DNA of 64,000 nucleotides from JAJDXO01 sp965221855. GTDB lineage: Bacteria; Pseudomonadota; Alphaproteobacteria; Rhodospirillales; UBA2165. Below, in pieces: positions 1 through 8,872 of the stretch (positions within the stretch are counted from its first letter, which is position 1; each line of letters begins with the position of its first letter). A model generated the notes under the pieces. It saw only the letters and a list, made by a program, of their open reading frames with translations, had not been told where the DNA came from and did no database searches. Both the position numbers and the translations under genes were made by a program. Location of the stretch: the NCBI GenBank assembly GCA_965221855.1, contig CBDCSV010000005.1, forward strand, positions 1 through 64,000, written 5' to 3'.

Positions 1-453
1 ATCGATCGGATCCTGACCAGCCCGCTGGGCCGCGCGCGCGATACGGCCGGGATACTTGCCGCCACGCTTGAAATGGATCCGGGCTGCGTCGTCGTCGACA
101 CCCGGCTGCGCGAAATTTCGTGGGGCAAGTGGGACGGAATGACAGCCGGCGAAATCGATCAGGCCTTCCCCGGAGAACGGGACCGGCGGCGTCTCCATCG
201 CTGGGCCTATGCTCCCGCGGAGGGCGAGAGCTACGCCATGGCGGACGAGCGGGTGCGCGATCTGTTCGATGCCTTGTCCCCGCGGCACCGTTATCTGGTT
301 GTCGGACACGGCGCGGTCAACCGGGTCATCCGAGGATTGTTCAGAGGGCTGGCCGAATCCGAGATTCTTGACCTGGACGAACCGCAAGATGCGGTCCTGC
401 ACCTCAAGGATGGCCGTGAACACCGGCTGAAGGCCGGCCGGAGAAGCAGCTAG
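1..453 (+). CDS. histidine phosphatase family protein, 5' end outside window
   Basis: The reading frame is open from base 1, so this is the C-terminal about 150 residues of a phosphoglycerate-mutase-like phosphatase. The visible N-terminal stretch LTSPLGRARDTA is the family's conserved block after the missing RHG motif. VVGHGAVNRVIRGL carries the second catalytic histidine. Substrate cannot be predicted (alpha-ribazole phosphatase and sugar phosphatases share these motifs). The TAG stop at 451-453 uses the TA target of an IS630-type insertion plus the first G of the element. Removing the element also gives TAG, so the protein end is unchanged by the insertion. Confidence 0.85.
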   Translation: MDRILTSPLGRARDTAGILAATLEMDPGCVVVDTRLREISWGKWDGMTAGEIDQAFPGERDRRRLHRWAYAPAEGESYAMADERVRDLFDALSPRHRYLVVGHGAVNRVIRGLFRGLAESEILDLDEPQDAVLHLKDGREHRLKAGRRSS

Positions 454-1502
454 AGCGTATTTGAGATTGATTGAATCATTTTAGGGATTCCCAAGTATGG
501 GCGAACCATGATTCAAGATGGATGCTGGGCAAGGAGGCCAGCATTCATGGCGAGACCTTATTCGATTGATTTGCGAGAGCGTGTTGTTTTGGCGGTTTTG
601 GCGGGGGAGAGTTGCCGCGCTGTAGCGGCTCGGTTTGGGGTTGCGGTTTCGAGCGTGGTTAAGTGGTCGCAGCGCTACCGGCGGACGGGGAGTGTTGCGC
701 CCGGCAAGATGGGCGGTCACCGCCGCCGGGTTCTTGAGCCCCATCGGGAGTTCATTGTCGGCCGGATCGACCAGGAGCCGCATCTGACGCTGCATCGGTT
801 GAGAGACGAGTTGGCCGCTCGGGGTGTCAGGGTATCCCACAGCACGGTATGGCTGTTTCTGCGCCGTGAAGGGCTGCGCTTTAAAAAAAACCCTGTTCGC
901 CGTTGAACGGGCGCGCGCGGACATCGCCCGCCATCGCAGGCGCTGGAAGGCGTGGCAGGCAAAGCTTGATCCCGAACGGCTGGTATTCATTGATGAAACC
1001 TGGATCCGGACCAATATGGCCCCGCTGCGCGGCTGGGGGCCGAAAGGGGAGCGGGTCCGCGGCTTTGCCCCCCATGGGCGGTGGCACACCCTGACCTTCA
1101 TCGGCGCGCTGCGCTGCGACCGGTTCACCGCGCCCTGCGTCTTCGACGGCCCCATCAATGGCGTGTGCTTCCGCGCCTACGTCGAGCAGCTGCTCGTGCC
1201 GACCCTGGTGCCCGGCGACATCGTCATCATGGACAATCTCGGCAGCCACAAGTCAAAAGCCGTGCGAAACGCCATCCGTGCCGCCGGAGCCAAGCTGTGG
1301 CTCCTGCCCAAATATTCCCCCGACCTCAATCCCATCGAGCAGACCTTTGCCCAAATCAAGCACTGGATGAGAAACGCCCAGAAGCGGGAGATCGACGACT
1401 TATGGCGCCATCTCGGGAGCCTCATCGACACCATCGAGCCACAGCAATGCGCCAACTACTTCAAAAACGCAGGATACGCTTCCGTCAAAATATGAAACGC
1501 TC
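453..1502 (+). mobile_element. IS630-type insertion sequence, copy 1 (1050 bp)
   Basis: The element begins GAGCGT and ends ACGCTC, and is flanked on both sides by TA (451-452 and 1503-1504), the usual IS630/Tc1 target duplication. Left end and reverse-complemented right end share GAGCGT and then diverge, so the terminal inverted repeat is short. Two further copies of the same length lie at 18589-19638 and 58112-59161 on the opposite strand, with identical predicted proteins, indicating recent transposition. The restored target is C-TA-G. Confidence 0.95.
547..1495 (+). CDS. IS630 family transposase, two frames joined by slippage (copy 1)
   Basis: The first frame runs 547-906 (119 aa) from an ATG preceded by AAGGAGG at 531-537. 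It begins MARPYSIDLRERVV and holds the N-terminal helix-turn-helix half. The second frame ends at 1495 and holds the DDE catalytic half: FIDETW (first Asp), IVIMDNLGSHKSK (second Asp) and PDLNPIE (Glu). The frames join at a run of eight A at 883-890. Dropping one A, or a +1 shift, gives LRFKK followed by TLFAVERARAD, the continuous family sequence. Transcriptional slippage on the A run is the likely mechanism; this is inference, but the other IS630-type element in the window has the same arrangement. Confidence 0.92.
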
Positions 1503-1641
1503 TAGAAGCTATTCGCCGCGAGGATGCACAGGCCCAGATCCTCGGACAGAAACTGCTGAGCTAACTACCACCATCGAGCGCATCCTCGCCGAGATGGGGT
1601 TCGACGAGGTGGCGGATTCGGAATCCGGATAAGAACTTCGC

Positions 1642-1681
1642 TAGAGCGTGATGGTTCTACTGGGAAGCCAATCGCTCTCTA
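1642..1681. repeat. 40-bp palindromic mini-repeat with IS630-like ends
   Basis: The segment starts TAGAGCGTGATGG and ends CGCTCTCTA, so its ends resemble those of the IS630-type element (TAGAGCG...CGCTCTA), but it has no coding capacity. A related stretch (TAGAGCGTGACCG...TTGGGAAGC) begins at 18441. The right end supplies the TAG stop of hslU on the minus strand (1679-1681). It may be a MITE-like or REP-like repeat, possibly mobilised by an IS630-type transposase; the mobilisation is inference. Confidence 0.5.
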
Positions 1682-2986
1682 CAAGATAAACTTCGTCAAA
1701 TCGGCGTTCTTGAGCAGTTCGCCGACCCGGTCGCGGACCATCTCGGCGTCGATGACGATGGTTTCGCCGCCGCGGTCGGTGGCGGTGAAGCTGATCTCTT
1801 CCAGCAGGCGCTCCATCACCGTGTGCAGCCGCCGGGCGCCGATGTTCTCGACGCCGGAATTGATCTCCGCCGACAGCCGGGCGATTTCCTCGATGGCCTC
1901 GCCGGTGAACTCCAGGGTGACGTCCTCGGTGTTCATCAGCGCGGTGTACTGCTTGATCAGGCTGGCTTCGGGCTCGGTGAGGATGCGGACGAAATCCTCG
2001 TAGGTCAGCGCGCTGAGCTCGACCCGGATGGGCAGCCGGCCCTGCAGTTCGGGCAGCAGGTCCGAGGGCTTGGCCAGGTGGAAGGCCCCCGACGCGATGA
2101 ACAGGATGTGGTCGGTCTTGACCGTGCCGTGCTTGGTGGCGACGGTGGTGCCCTCGATCAGCGGCAGCAGATCCCGCTGCACCCCTTCCCGGCTCACATC
2201 GGCGCCGTGGCGGTCCGAGCGCGCGGTGATCTTGTCGATCTCGTCGAGGAACACGATGCCGTCGTTTTCCACCGTGGTCATGGCCTCGCGGACGATCTGA
2301 TCCTCGTCCAGCAGCTTGTCGCTCTCCTCGGCGATCAGCAGATCGTAGGAGTCGGACACCGTCACCCGCTTGGGCTTGGCGCGCTGGCCGAACGCGCCGC
2401 CCAGCATGTCGTTCAGGTTGATCATCCCCATCTGGGCGCCGGGCATGCCGGGAATTTCGAATGTCGGCATGCCGCTCGACCCGGCGGAAACCTCGATCTC
2501 GATCTCTTTGTCGCCGAGCTGGCCCTCGCGGAGCATCTTGCGGAATTTCTGGCGGGTGTCGGCGCTCGCCGATTCGCCGACCAGCGCGTCCAGCACCCGC
2601 TCCTCGGCGTTGACCTCGGCCTTGGCCTGGACCTGCTTGCGGAGCCGCTCGCGGGTGGCGTGGATGGCGACCTCGACCAGGTCGCGGACGATGCTCTCCA
2701 CATCCCGGCCCACATAGCCCACCTCGGTGAATTTCGTCGCCTCCACCTTGAGGAACGGCGCCTGGGCGAGGCGCGCGAGCCGCCGGGCGATCTCGGTCTT
2801 GCCGACCCCCGTCGGGCCGATCATCAGGATGTTCTTGGGCAGCACCTCTTCCTTGAGGTCGTCGTCCAGCTGCTGGCGCCGCCAGCGGTTGCGGAGCGCC
2901 ACGGCGACCGCGCGCTTGGCGTCGTCCTGGCCGACGATGTATCGGTCCAGCTCGGAAACGATTTCCCGGGGGGAGAAGGTGGTCAT
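1679..2986 (-). CDS. hslU: ATP-dependent protease ATPase subunit HslU
   Basis: 435-residue AAA+ unfoldase that caps the HslV peptidase in the cytoplasm. Visible features are Walker A GPTGVGKT at about 57-64, Walker B VFLDEID at about 245-251, and the family N-terminus SPREIVSELDRYIVGQ. The intervening I-domain (about 110-230) is present. The C-terminus ends KFIL; the HslU tail inserts into HslV. The length matches the family. It follows hslV by 3 bp in the same operon. Its stop codon lies inside a palindromic mini-repeat. Confidence 0.97.
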   Translation of the reverse strand: MTTFSPREIVSELDRYIVGQDDAKRAVAVALRNRWRRQQLDDDLKEEVLPKNILMIGPTGVGKTEIARRLARLAQAPFLKVEATKFTEVGYVGRDVESIVRDLVEVAIHATRERLRKQVQAKAEVNAEERVLDALVGESASADTRQKFRKMLREGQLGDKEIEIEVSAGSSGMPTFEIPGMPGAQMGMINLNDMLGGAFGQRAKPKRVTVSDSYDLLIAEESDKLLDEDQIVREAMTTVENDGIVFLDEIDKITARSDRHGADVSREGVQRDLLPLIEGTTVATKHGTVKTDHILFIASGAFHLAKPSDLLPELQGRLPIRVELSALTYEDFVRILTEPEASLIKQYTALMNTEDVTLEFTGEAIEEIARLSAEINSGVENIGARRLHTVMERLLEEISFTATDRGGETIVIDAEMVRDRVGELLKNADLTKFIL

Positions 2987-2989
2987 GAA

Positions 2990-3553
2990 CTACAGCTTTT
3001 CGACGGTGACGTTGGTGTTGGTGTAGACGCAGATGCCGGCGGCGATCTCCAGCGACCGCCGGGCGATGGTTTCGGCGTCGAAATCGTCGTGGGAGACCAT
3101 GGCCCGCGCGGCGGCGAGGGCATAGTTGCCCCCCGAGCCGATGCCGATGAGGCCGTCCTCCGGCTCCAGCACGTCGCCGGTCCCCGAAACCAGCAGCGAG
3201 ACATTCCTGTCGGCCACCGCCATCAGCGCCTCGAGACGCCGGAGATAGCGGTCGGTCCGCCAGTCCTTGGCCAATTCGACGCACGACCGGGTCAATTGTT
3301 CGGGGTGCTGCTCCAGCTTGGCTTCCAGGCGCTCGAACAGGGTGAAGGCGTCGGCGGTGGCGCCCGCGAACCCCGCGATCACGTTGCCGCTGCCGAGCCG
3401 GCGCACCTTGGTGGCGTTGGCTTTGATCACCGTATCGGCCATGCTCACCTGGCCGTCGCCGGCGATCACCACGTCATCGCCCTTGCGGACGCAGAGAATG
3501 GTCGTGGCATGCCAGTCGGGCCAGCCAGGACGGGGAGATCGGGGATCGGCCAT
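2990..3553 (-). CDS. hslV: ATP-dependent protease peptidase subunit HslV
   Basis: 187-residue proteasome-beta-like threonine peptidase. The mature protein should begin at Thr17 of the WHATTILCVRKG stretch, implying a 16-residue propeptide, as is usual for alphaproteobacterial HslV. GDDVVIAGDGQVS and the GSGGNYALAAA segment are family blocks. It is the first gene of the hslVU operon and is transcribed away from hisB; the about 160-bp gap between them should hold both promoters. Confidence 0.97.
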   Translation of the reverse strand: MADPRSPRPGWPDWHATTILCVRKGDDVVIAGDGQVSMADTVIKANATKVRRLGSGNVIAGFAGATADAFTLFERLEAKLEQHPEQLTRSCVELAKDWRTDRYLRRLEALMAVADRNVSLLVSGTGDVLEPEDGLIGIGSGGNYALAAARAMVSHDDFDAETIARRSLEIAAGICVYTNTNVTVEKL

Positions 3554-3715
3554 CGGACAGTTCCCATGTGGTTCCAGGCGGTTTCAGGCGGTTGATGCGC
3601 GCTTCCGCGCGGCCTGCCGGTCTCATGTAGCCCCCGGCCCGCCTCCGGTCAACACGCTGGCGGAAATGCGCCGGGCCTGTTACAAGACCGCGCCTAACCT
3701 GAAGGAGATCGGCTC

Positions 3716-4324
3716 ATGCGCCAGGCAAGCGTCGAGCGCAACACGAACGAGACCGAGATTTCCGTCACCGTCAACCTGGACGGGACGGGAACCTACGACG
3801 TATCCACCGGGATCGGCTTCCTCGATCACATGCTGGAGCAGCTTTCCAAGCACAGCCTGATCGACCTGACCGTGCGCGCCAAGGGCGACCTGCATATCGA
3901 TTTCCATCACACCACCGAGGACACCGGCATCGCCATCGGCGAGGCGGTCAACCGGGCGCTCGGCGACCGGGCCGGCATCACCCGCTACGGCTCGGCGCAG
4001 ATTCCCCTCGACGAGGCGCTCACCCGGGTGATCGTCGACTGCTCCAACCGGCCCTACCTGGTGTGGAAGGTTGCGTTCTCGCGGCCCAAGCTGGGCGAGA
4101 TGGACACCGAACTGTTCCGCGAATGGTTCCAGGCCTTCGCCCAGGCCGCCGGCGTCACGCTCCATGTCGACAACCTCTACGGCGAGAACAACCACCATAT
4201 CGTCGAAAGCGCGTACAAGGCCCTTGCCCGGGCGCTGCGCCAGGCCGTGACCATCGATCCGCGCGCCGCCGATACGGTGCCGTCGACCAAGGGCGTGTTG
4301 TCCGGCGGCGCGGGCAAAGACTAG
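3716..4324 (+). CDS. hisB: imidazoleglycerol-phosphate dehydratase
   Basis: 202 residues; sixth step of histidine synthesis, imidazole-glycerol phosphate to imidazole-acetol phosphate. The metal-binding histidine motifs are visible: GFLDHMLEQLSKH, DFHHTTEDTGIAIGEA and ENNHHIVESAYKALARAL. This is the monofunctional form without the phosphatase domain. The ATG is preceded by AAGGAG. It heads the run hisB-DUF2628-hisH-hisA-hisF-hisE. Confidence 0.97.
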   Translation: MRQASVERNTNETEISVTVNLDGTGTYDVSTGIGFLDHMLEQLSKHSLIDLTVRAKGDLHIDFHHTTEDTGIAIGEAVNRALGDRAGITRYGSAQIPLDEALTRVIVDCSNRPYLVWKVAFSRPKLGEMDTELFREWFQAFAQAAGVTLHVDNLYGENNHHIVESAYKALARALRQAVTIDPRAADTVPSTKGVLSGGAGKD

Positions 4325-4342
4325 ACCGCCGGAACCAGCCTC

Positions 4343-4753
4343 ATGCGCGTTTACACCGTCCATATCCCGGCTCCCCGGCCGGGAGACGATCCTGCCGTCA
4401 CCGATCCGATGGAGGACGCGGTGGCGGTGAAGGAGGGCTTTTGCTGGCCGGCCGCGCTGTTCTCCGTCTTCTGGGCCCTGTGGCACCGGATGTGGGGCAC
4501 GGCGCTGGGTCTCGCCGCCCTGCAGGCGGCGGCGGGAGGCTTCGGCGCGCTGGTGGGCATGGACGGTGCGACCGGCGCGGCGTCGGGCATCGGCGCCTCT
4601 ATCCTCGTCGGCGGCTTCGCGAACGACGTCAGGCGGCGGAGCCTGGGCCGGCGCGGCTATCGGGAGCGCGGGATCATTCTCGCCCCCGGCGCGGAAGCCG
4701 CCGTTCTCCGCTACATGGCGCGGCGCGATCCGGCCCGGGCGGGAGGCGTCTGA
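4343..4753 (+). CDS. DUF2628 domain-containing membrane protein
   Basis: 136 residues, function unknown. It begins MRVYTVHIPAP. A hydrophobic stretch around KEGFCWPAALFSVFWALWHR and following alanine/glycine-rich segments suggest two or three membrane helices, with a basic C-terminal tail. This composition matches DUF2628 proteins. Its TGA overlaps the ATG of hisH, so it is translationally coupled inside the his operon. Occurrence between hisB and hisH is, from memory, common in alphaproteobacteria. Confidence 0.8.
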   Translation: MRVYTVHIPAPRPGDDPAVTDPMEDAVAVKEGFCWPAALFSVFWALWHRMWGTALGLAALQAAAGGFGALVGMDGATGAASGIGASILVGGFANDVRRRSLGRRGYRERGIILAPGAEAAVLRYMARRDPARAGGV

Positions 4754-5397
4754 TGCGGGTCGCCATCATCGACTACGAATCCGGCAATCTGCGGTCCGCC
4801 GCCAAGGCCTTCGAGCGGGCGGTGGCGGACAGCGGCCGGACCGGCGCGGTCGAGGTGACCCGCGATCCCGCGGCGCTCGCCGGCGCCACCCATATCGTGC
4901 TGCCGGGCGTCGGCGCCTTCGCGGACTGCAAAGCGGGCCTCGCGGCCATCGGCGGGATGACGGATGCGCTGACGGAACAGGTGCGGAGCCGGGGCAAGCC
5001 GTTCCTCGGCATCTGCGTCGGCATGCAGCTGATGGCGAGCTGGGGGCGGGAGCATGGCGATACCGAGGGGTTCGGCTGGATTCCCGGCGAGGTGACGGCC
5101 CTGGAGCCCGCCGACGAGACCCTGAAAATTCCCCACATGGGATGGAACGCCCTCGAATTCGAGCCGGGCATTCACCCCGTCATGGACGGCATTTCCCCCG
5201 GCGCGCACACCTATTTCGTCCACTCCTACGGCTTCGCGCCCGAGGCCGAAAGCGATGTCCTGGCGCGGGTCGACTATGCCGGTCCGGTGACGGCCATCGT
5301 CGGGCGGGGCAATCTGGTGGGCACCCAGTTCCACCCGGAGAAAAGCCAGCGGGTGGGGCTCGAATTCATCGCCAATTTCCTCCGCTGGTCCCCCTGA
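4753..5397 (+). CDS. hisH: imidazole glycerol phosphate synthase, glutamine amidotransferase subunit
   Basis: 214 residues. Class I glutamine amidotransferase that feeds ammonia to HisF. The start is fixed by MRVAIIDYESGNLRS. The nucleophile elbow FLGICVGMQLM carries the catalytic Cys, and GTQFHPEKSQ carries the catalytic His and Glu. The start codon overlaps the stop of the upstream DUF2628 gene. An upstream in-frame extension exists but would run into hisB and is not part of the protein. Confidence 0.96.
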   Translation: MRVAIIDYESGNLRSAAKAFERAVADSGRTGAVEVTRDPAALAGATHIVLPGVGAFADCKAGLAAIGGMTDALTEQVRSRGKPFLGICVGMQLMASWGREHGDTEGFGWIPGEVTALEPADETLKIPHMGWNALEFEPGIHPVMDGISPGAHTYFVHSYGFAPEAESDVLARVDYAGPVTAIVGRGNLVGTQFHPEKSQRVGLEFIANFLRWSP

Positions 5398-5434
5398 TGG
5401 AGATATCGTGACGGAGATATATGCTGGTGATGTC

Positions 5435-6166
5435 ATGAGGTTCTATCCGGCCATCGATCTCAAGGACGGCGACTGCGTCCAGCTCTACAAGGGCGAAATG
5501 GACGCGGCGACGGTCTATGGCGAAGATCCGGCGGCCCAGGCCCGCGCCTTCGCCGCCGCGGGCTGCGACTGGCTGCACGTGGTCGATCTCAACGGCGCCT
5601 TCGAGGGCCGGCCGGTCAACGGCGCGGCGGTCGAGGCCATTCTCGCCGCGGGCGGCCAGAAGGTGCAACTGGGCGGCGGCATCCGCAATCTGGAGATGAT
5701 CGGGGCCTGGCTCGGCAAGGGGGTCGCCCGGGTCATCCTGGGCACCGCGGCGGTGAAGGACCCCGGTCTGGTGACCGAGGGATGCAAATCCTTTCCCGGC
5801 CGGATCGCCGTCGGGATCGATGCACGGGGCGGGCGGGTCGCCGTCGAGGGGTGGGCCGAGGCCGCCGACATCACCGCCCTCGATCTGGCGCGCAAGTTCG
5901 AGGATGCCGGCGTCGCCGCCATCGTCTACACCGACATCGACCGGGACGGCGCCATGGAGGGGCCCAACGTGGCCGCCACCGTGGAACTGGCCGAGGCCGT
6001 CCAAATTCCGGTGATCGCGTCGGGCGGCGTGTCGTCCATGGACGATCTCCGGGCCTTGAGGGACGCGGGCCGGGGCCTGCTGGACGGGGTCATTTCCGGC
6101 CGGGCGCTCTATGACGGGGCGATCGACGCGGCCGAAGCCCGGGCGTTGCTGGCGGAAGGCGGCTGA
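5435..6166 (+). CDS. hisA: phosphoribosylformimino-5-aminoimidazole carboxamide ribotide isomerase
   Basis: 243-residue beta/alpha barrel that opens the ribose ring of ProFAR. The family start MRFYPAIDLKDG fixes ATG 5435; a GTG at 5408 is possible but would add nine untypical residues. The N-terminal catalytic Asp is in AIDLKDG, the second in YTDIDRDGAMEG. Both phosphate-binding halves are visible (LGGGIRN and ASGGVSSM). hisF starts 1 bp after its stop. Confidence 0.95.
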   Translation: MRFYPAIDLKDGDCVQLYKGEMDAATVYGEDPAAQARAFAAAGCDWLHVVDLNGAFEGRPVNGAAVEAILAAGGQKVQLGGGIRNLEMIGAWLGKGVARVILGTAAVKDPGLVTEGCKSFPGRIAVGIDARGGRVAVEGWAEAADITALDLARKFEDAGVAAIVYTDIDRDGAMEGPNVAATVELAEAVQIPVIASGGVSSMDDLRALRDAGRGLLDGVISGRALYDGAIDAAEARALLAEGG

Positions 6167-6167
6167 C

Positions 6168-6989
6168 ATGCTGAAGAACCGGATCATCCCCTGCCTCGAC
6201 GTGGACAAGGGCCGCGTGGTCAAGGGCGTCAACTTCGTCGATCTGGTGGACGCCGGCGACCCCGTCGAGCAGGCGCGCCTCTACGACGCCGAGGGCGCGG
6301 ACGAGCTGTGCTTCCTCGACATCACCGCCAGCCACGAGGAGCGGGACACCATCTTCGACGTGGTGGCGCGGACGGCGGAGGAATGCTTCATGCCGCTCAC
6401 CGTCGGAGGGGGCGTCAGGACCCTCGACGATATCCGGAAGCTGCTGCTCGCCGGGGCCGACAAGGTGGCCATCAATACGGCGGCGGTCCGCAACCCGGAA
6501 TTCGTCCGCGAGGCGGCGCTCAAATTCGGCAGCCAGTGCATCGTCGTCGCCATCGACGCCAAGCGCGCCGGCCAGAGGGAAAGCCCGGGGGAAGGCGATG
6601 GGGAAGACCTGCGTTTCGAGGTGTTCACCCACGGCGGGCGCAGGGAAACCGGCATCGACGCCGTCCAATGGGCGAAACGCATGGCCGAGTACGGGGCGGG
6701 TGAGATATTATTGACCTCCATGGACCGGGACGGCACCAAGGCAGGCTTCGACATCCAACTGACCCGCGCGGTCGCGGACGGGGTGGGCATCCCGGTGATC
6801 GCGTCCGGCGGCGTCGGCGATCTCGGCCATCTGGTGGAGGGCGTGCGGGACGGCCATGCCAGTGCCGTGCTGGCCGCCTCCATCTTCCACTTCGGCACCC
6901 ACCGGGTGTCCGAGGCCAAGGCGTACATGAACGAAAACGGCATACCGATGAGGGCGGACGATTGGATGGAGGGTGGGGATGAGCGATAA
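6168..6989 (+). CDS. hisF: imidazole glycerol phosphate synthase, cyclase subunit
   Basis: 273 residues; closes the imidazole ring using ammonia from HisH. The start MLKNRIIPCLDVDKGRVVKG is the family N-terminus and carries the first catalytic Asp; LLTSMDRDGTKAG carries the second. It is somewhat longer than the usual 250-260 residues because of an acidic/glycine insertion (about 139-152) before the VFTHGGR strand. Its 3' end overlaps the first codons of hisE by 11 bp. Confidence 0.96.
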   Translation: MLKNRIIPCLDVDKGRVVKGVNFVDLVDAGDPVEQARLYDAEGADELCFLDITASHEERDTIFDVVARTAEECFMPLTVGGGVRTLDDIRKLLLAGADKVAINTAAVRNPEFVREAALKFGSQCIVVAIDAKRAGQRESPGEGDGEDLRFEVFTHGGRRETGIDAVQWAKRMAEYGAGEILLTSMDRDGTKAGFDIQLTRAVADGVGIPVIASGGVGDLGHLVEGVRDGHASAVLAASIFHFGTHRVSEAKAYMNENGIPMRADDWMEGGDER

Positions 6990-7317
6990 GGAAAACGGCG
7001 ACGCCATCCGGATACTCGAGCGCCTCTACGAGGTTATCTCGGAGCGCAAGAATTCGGACCCCGACGGCTCCTATACGGCCAAGCTGTTCGACGAGGGAAC
7101 CGAAAAAATCGCCCGGAAACTCGGCGAGGAGGCGGTGGAAACGGTGATCGCCGCCCTCGCCGGCGGGAAGAAGGAAATCACCGGCGAAAGCGCCGACCTG
7201 CTCTACCACCTGTTCGTCCTGTGGGCGGACGCCGGGATCGAGCCCGGCGACGTGTGGGCCGAACTCGCCAGGCGCGAGGGCGTCTCGGGCCTCGAAGAGA
7301 AGAAATCCCGCGGCTGA
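6979..7317 (+). CDS. hisE: phosphoribosyl-ATP diphosphatase
   Basis: 112 residues; hydrolyses PR-ATP to PR-AMP in the second step of histidine synthesis. Family blocks: the helix ILERLYEVISERK, DGSYTAKLFDEGTEKIARKLGEEAVE with the metal-binding acidic residues, and the SADLLYHLFVLWADAG helix. ATG 6979 is preceded by GAGGGTGGGG; a GTG at 6973 would add two residues. It is the last gene of the his run; no hisI is fused or adjacent. Confidence 0.95.
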   Translation: MSDKENGDAIRILERLYEVISERKNSDPDGSYTAKLFDEGTEKIARKLGEEAVETVIAALAGGKKEITGESADLLYHLFVLWADAGIEPGDVWAELARREGVSGLEEKKSRG

Positions 7318-7367
7318 CGTTGCGCGATTCCACCACTCGACCGAATGGCGCGGCGGCAATGGAATGC

Positions 7368-7387
7368 TTGACCGGTCTTGCGGTCAA
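7368..7387. promoter_or_regulatory. inverted repeat upstream of pyrE
   Basis: TTGACCG and CGGTCAA form perfect 7-bp arms around a 6-bp loop, about 70 bp upstream of pyrE. The left arm also reads as a -35 box (TTGACC), but the sequence 17 bp further on is a poor -10. It could be an operator or a small hairpin; neither can be decided from sequence. Confidence 0.3.
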
Positions 7388-7459
7388 CTTTAGCTAGCTT
7401 CCCTGGCTCGCGGATCATAAATTGGCGCTACTTGGTAAAAACCGAAATGGGTGCTGATC

Positions 7460-8059
7460 ATGGAACGGGCGTCGGCAATCGAGCTGGACAGGGCCGGCTC
7501 GAAATCTTCAATGGACCTGAGATCGCGCCTCCGGGATCTGATCGACGAACTCTCTCTTTTGAGATCGGACAAATTTGAGTTGGCATCCGGGCGGTCCAGC
7601 AAATTCTACTTCGACATGAAACAAACGATGTTGCACCCGGAGGGTGCCGATCTCATCGCTTCGCTATTGCTCGACCATATGGATCAGGCTTCATGCCGGT
7701 ATATCGGAGGTTTGGCCGTAGGAGCGGTTCCCATCGTTTCTCAGGTGGTGATGAAGAGCCTGACGCGGAACGAGGTGCTCGGATTTTACGTTCGTGGCGA
7801 AAAGAAGTCGCACGGCACCGAACAGCAAATCTACGGGCATTTGCCGGACCCGGCCGCGAGAGAGCCGGTGGTCCTGTGCGACGACGTTACAACGACCGGC
7901 GGTTCGGTTTTGAAGGCCGTCGGCGAGGTACGAAAACTTGGGCTCGAGGTCCGATCCGTAGTGACGATCGTCGACCGGTTGGAGGGCGCCAAGGAAAATC
8001 TTGCGCGGGAGGGCATCGAGTTGGCGGCGCTGTTCACCAAAGAAGATTTCATCGAATAG
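7460..8059 (+). CDS. pyrE: orotate phosphoribosyltransferase
   Basis: 199 residues; makes OMP from orotate and PRPP in pyrimidine synthesis. Family blocks: FELASGRSSKFYFDMKQTM, IGGLAVGAVPIVSQV, GFYVRGEKKSHG with the catalytic lysines, and the PRPP-binding VVLCDDVTTTGGSVLKA. I chose ATG 7460; a GTG at 7451 would add three residues and an internal ATG at 7511 is also possible. Base composition is slightly less GC-rich than the his genes. Confidence 0.9.
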   Translation: MERASAIELDRAGSKSSMDLRSRLRDLIDELSLLRSDKFELASGRSSKFYFDMKQTMLHPEGADLIASLLLDHMDQASCRYIGGLAVGAVPIVSQVVMKSLTRNEVLGFYVRGEKKSHGTEQQIYGHLPDPAAREPVVLCDDVTTTGGSVLKAVGEVRKLGLEVRSVVTIVDRLEGAKENLAREGIELAALFTKEDFIE

Positions 8060-8074
8060 AAAGTACCAGTAAGG

Positions 8075-8446
8075 ATGGAAATCCTCGCGGTGGCGCGGCT
8101 GAGGCTCGAGTTCGACAGATTTTCCAGCGAGGGGAGTTTGGGCGGTGCGCAGCCGCTGAGGGAGTTGGCTGTGCTCGCCTCGAATTGTCTCTCGCAGCTG
8201 GAACTAAACGTGGCTGACAAAGTAGTCTTGTTTGCATTGTCGAGCTTCTTTGATTCTCTCGCATCGGATCGCTCCGAGCGGCCTGTTGCACAATCCGAAT
8301 CCGACAAGCTCTACCAAGTTGGCCATGAGGCGCTCAAAAACGCTCTTGACTTGATTGGCAAGTCTGCGGAGCCCGAGATAGTCTTGTCCGCGGTCTCGCG
8401 AATTGTGGACGTCCAGTTGATGCTTCAGCCGGGGTTTGAGGAATGA
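8075..8446 (+). CDS. hypothetical protein downstream of pyrE
   Basis: 123 residues starting 15 bp after pyrE on the same strand, with an AAGG close to the ATG. I do not recognise a family. The protein looks all-helical, with leucine/alanine-rich amphipathic segments (such as LRELAVLASNCLSQLEL and VVLFALSSFFDSLA) and no signal peptide, cysteine cluster or membrane helix. Spacing suggests co-transcription with pyrE. Its GC content, lower than flanking genes and similar to pyrE, suggests the two moved together; this is inference. Confidence 0.55.
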   Translation: MEILAVARLRLEFDRFSSEGSLGGAQPLRELAVLASNCLSQLELNVADKVVLFALSSFFDSLASDRSERPVAQSESDKLYQVGHEALKNALDLIGKSAEPEIVLSAVSRIVDVQLMLQPGFEE

Positions 8447-8475
8447 GGATAGGATTGCGGGAGGTTATGGGGTAG

Positions 8476-8838
8476 ATGGCCTATGATCCGGAAAACATAT
8501 TCGCCAAGATTCTGCGGGGCGAGATTCCCTGCACCAAGGTCTACGAGGACGGCCACGCGCTGGCCTTCGAGGACATCAATCCCCAGGCGCCGGTGCATGT
8601 GCTGGTGATCCCCAAGGGGGCCTACGTCTCCATGGACGATTTCTCGGGCGCCGCGAGCGATGGGGAAATCGCCGGTTTCTTCCGCGCCGTCGGCGCCGTC
8701 GCCCGCCGGCTGGAGCTCGCCAACCCCGGCTACCGCATCCTCGCCAACCACGGCGAGGACGGCATGCAGGAAGTGCCCCACTTTCATGTCCATATCTTCG
8801 GCGGCAGGAAACTGGGCCCGATGCTGAAACGGGCCTAG
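8476..8838 (+). CDS. HIT family (histidine triad) nucleotide-binding protein
   Basis: 120 residues, HINT-type. The triad HFHVHIF places His at 102, 104 and 106, the last being the expected nucleophile. The N-terminal NIFAKILRGEIPC and the middle DINPQAPVHVLVIPK are family blocks. HINT proteins hydrolyse purine nucleoside phosphoramidates; the physiological substrate is not known. It converges on yifB. Confidence 0.93.
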   Translation: MAYDPENIFAKILRGEIPCTKVYEDGHALAFEDINPQAPVHVLVIPKGAYVSMDDFSGAASDGEIAGFFRAVGAVARRLELANPGYRILANHGEDGMQEVPHFHVHIFGGRKLGPMLKRA

Positions 8839-8872
8839 CTGCCGGCCAGGGGCGCCGAACCCGATCGCCGCC

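Noticed and set aside
1505..1641. Short open stretches after IS630 copy 1 (one ends ILGQKLLS, one ends EVADSESG)
   Set aside because: They could be tails of a gene cut by rearrangement, but each is under 50 codons, has no start of its own and matches no family I know; left unannotated.
1823..3595. A very long open frame on the plus strand opposite hslU/hslV
   Set aside because: High-GC antisense shadow: the minus strand encodes complete, recognisable HslU and HslV, and the plus-strand protein has low-complexity composition with no motif.
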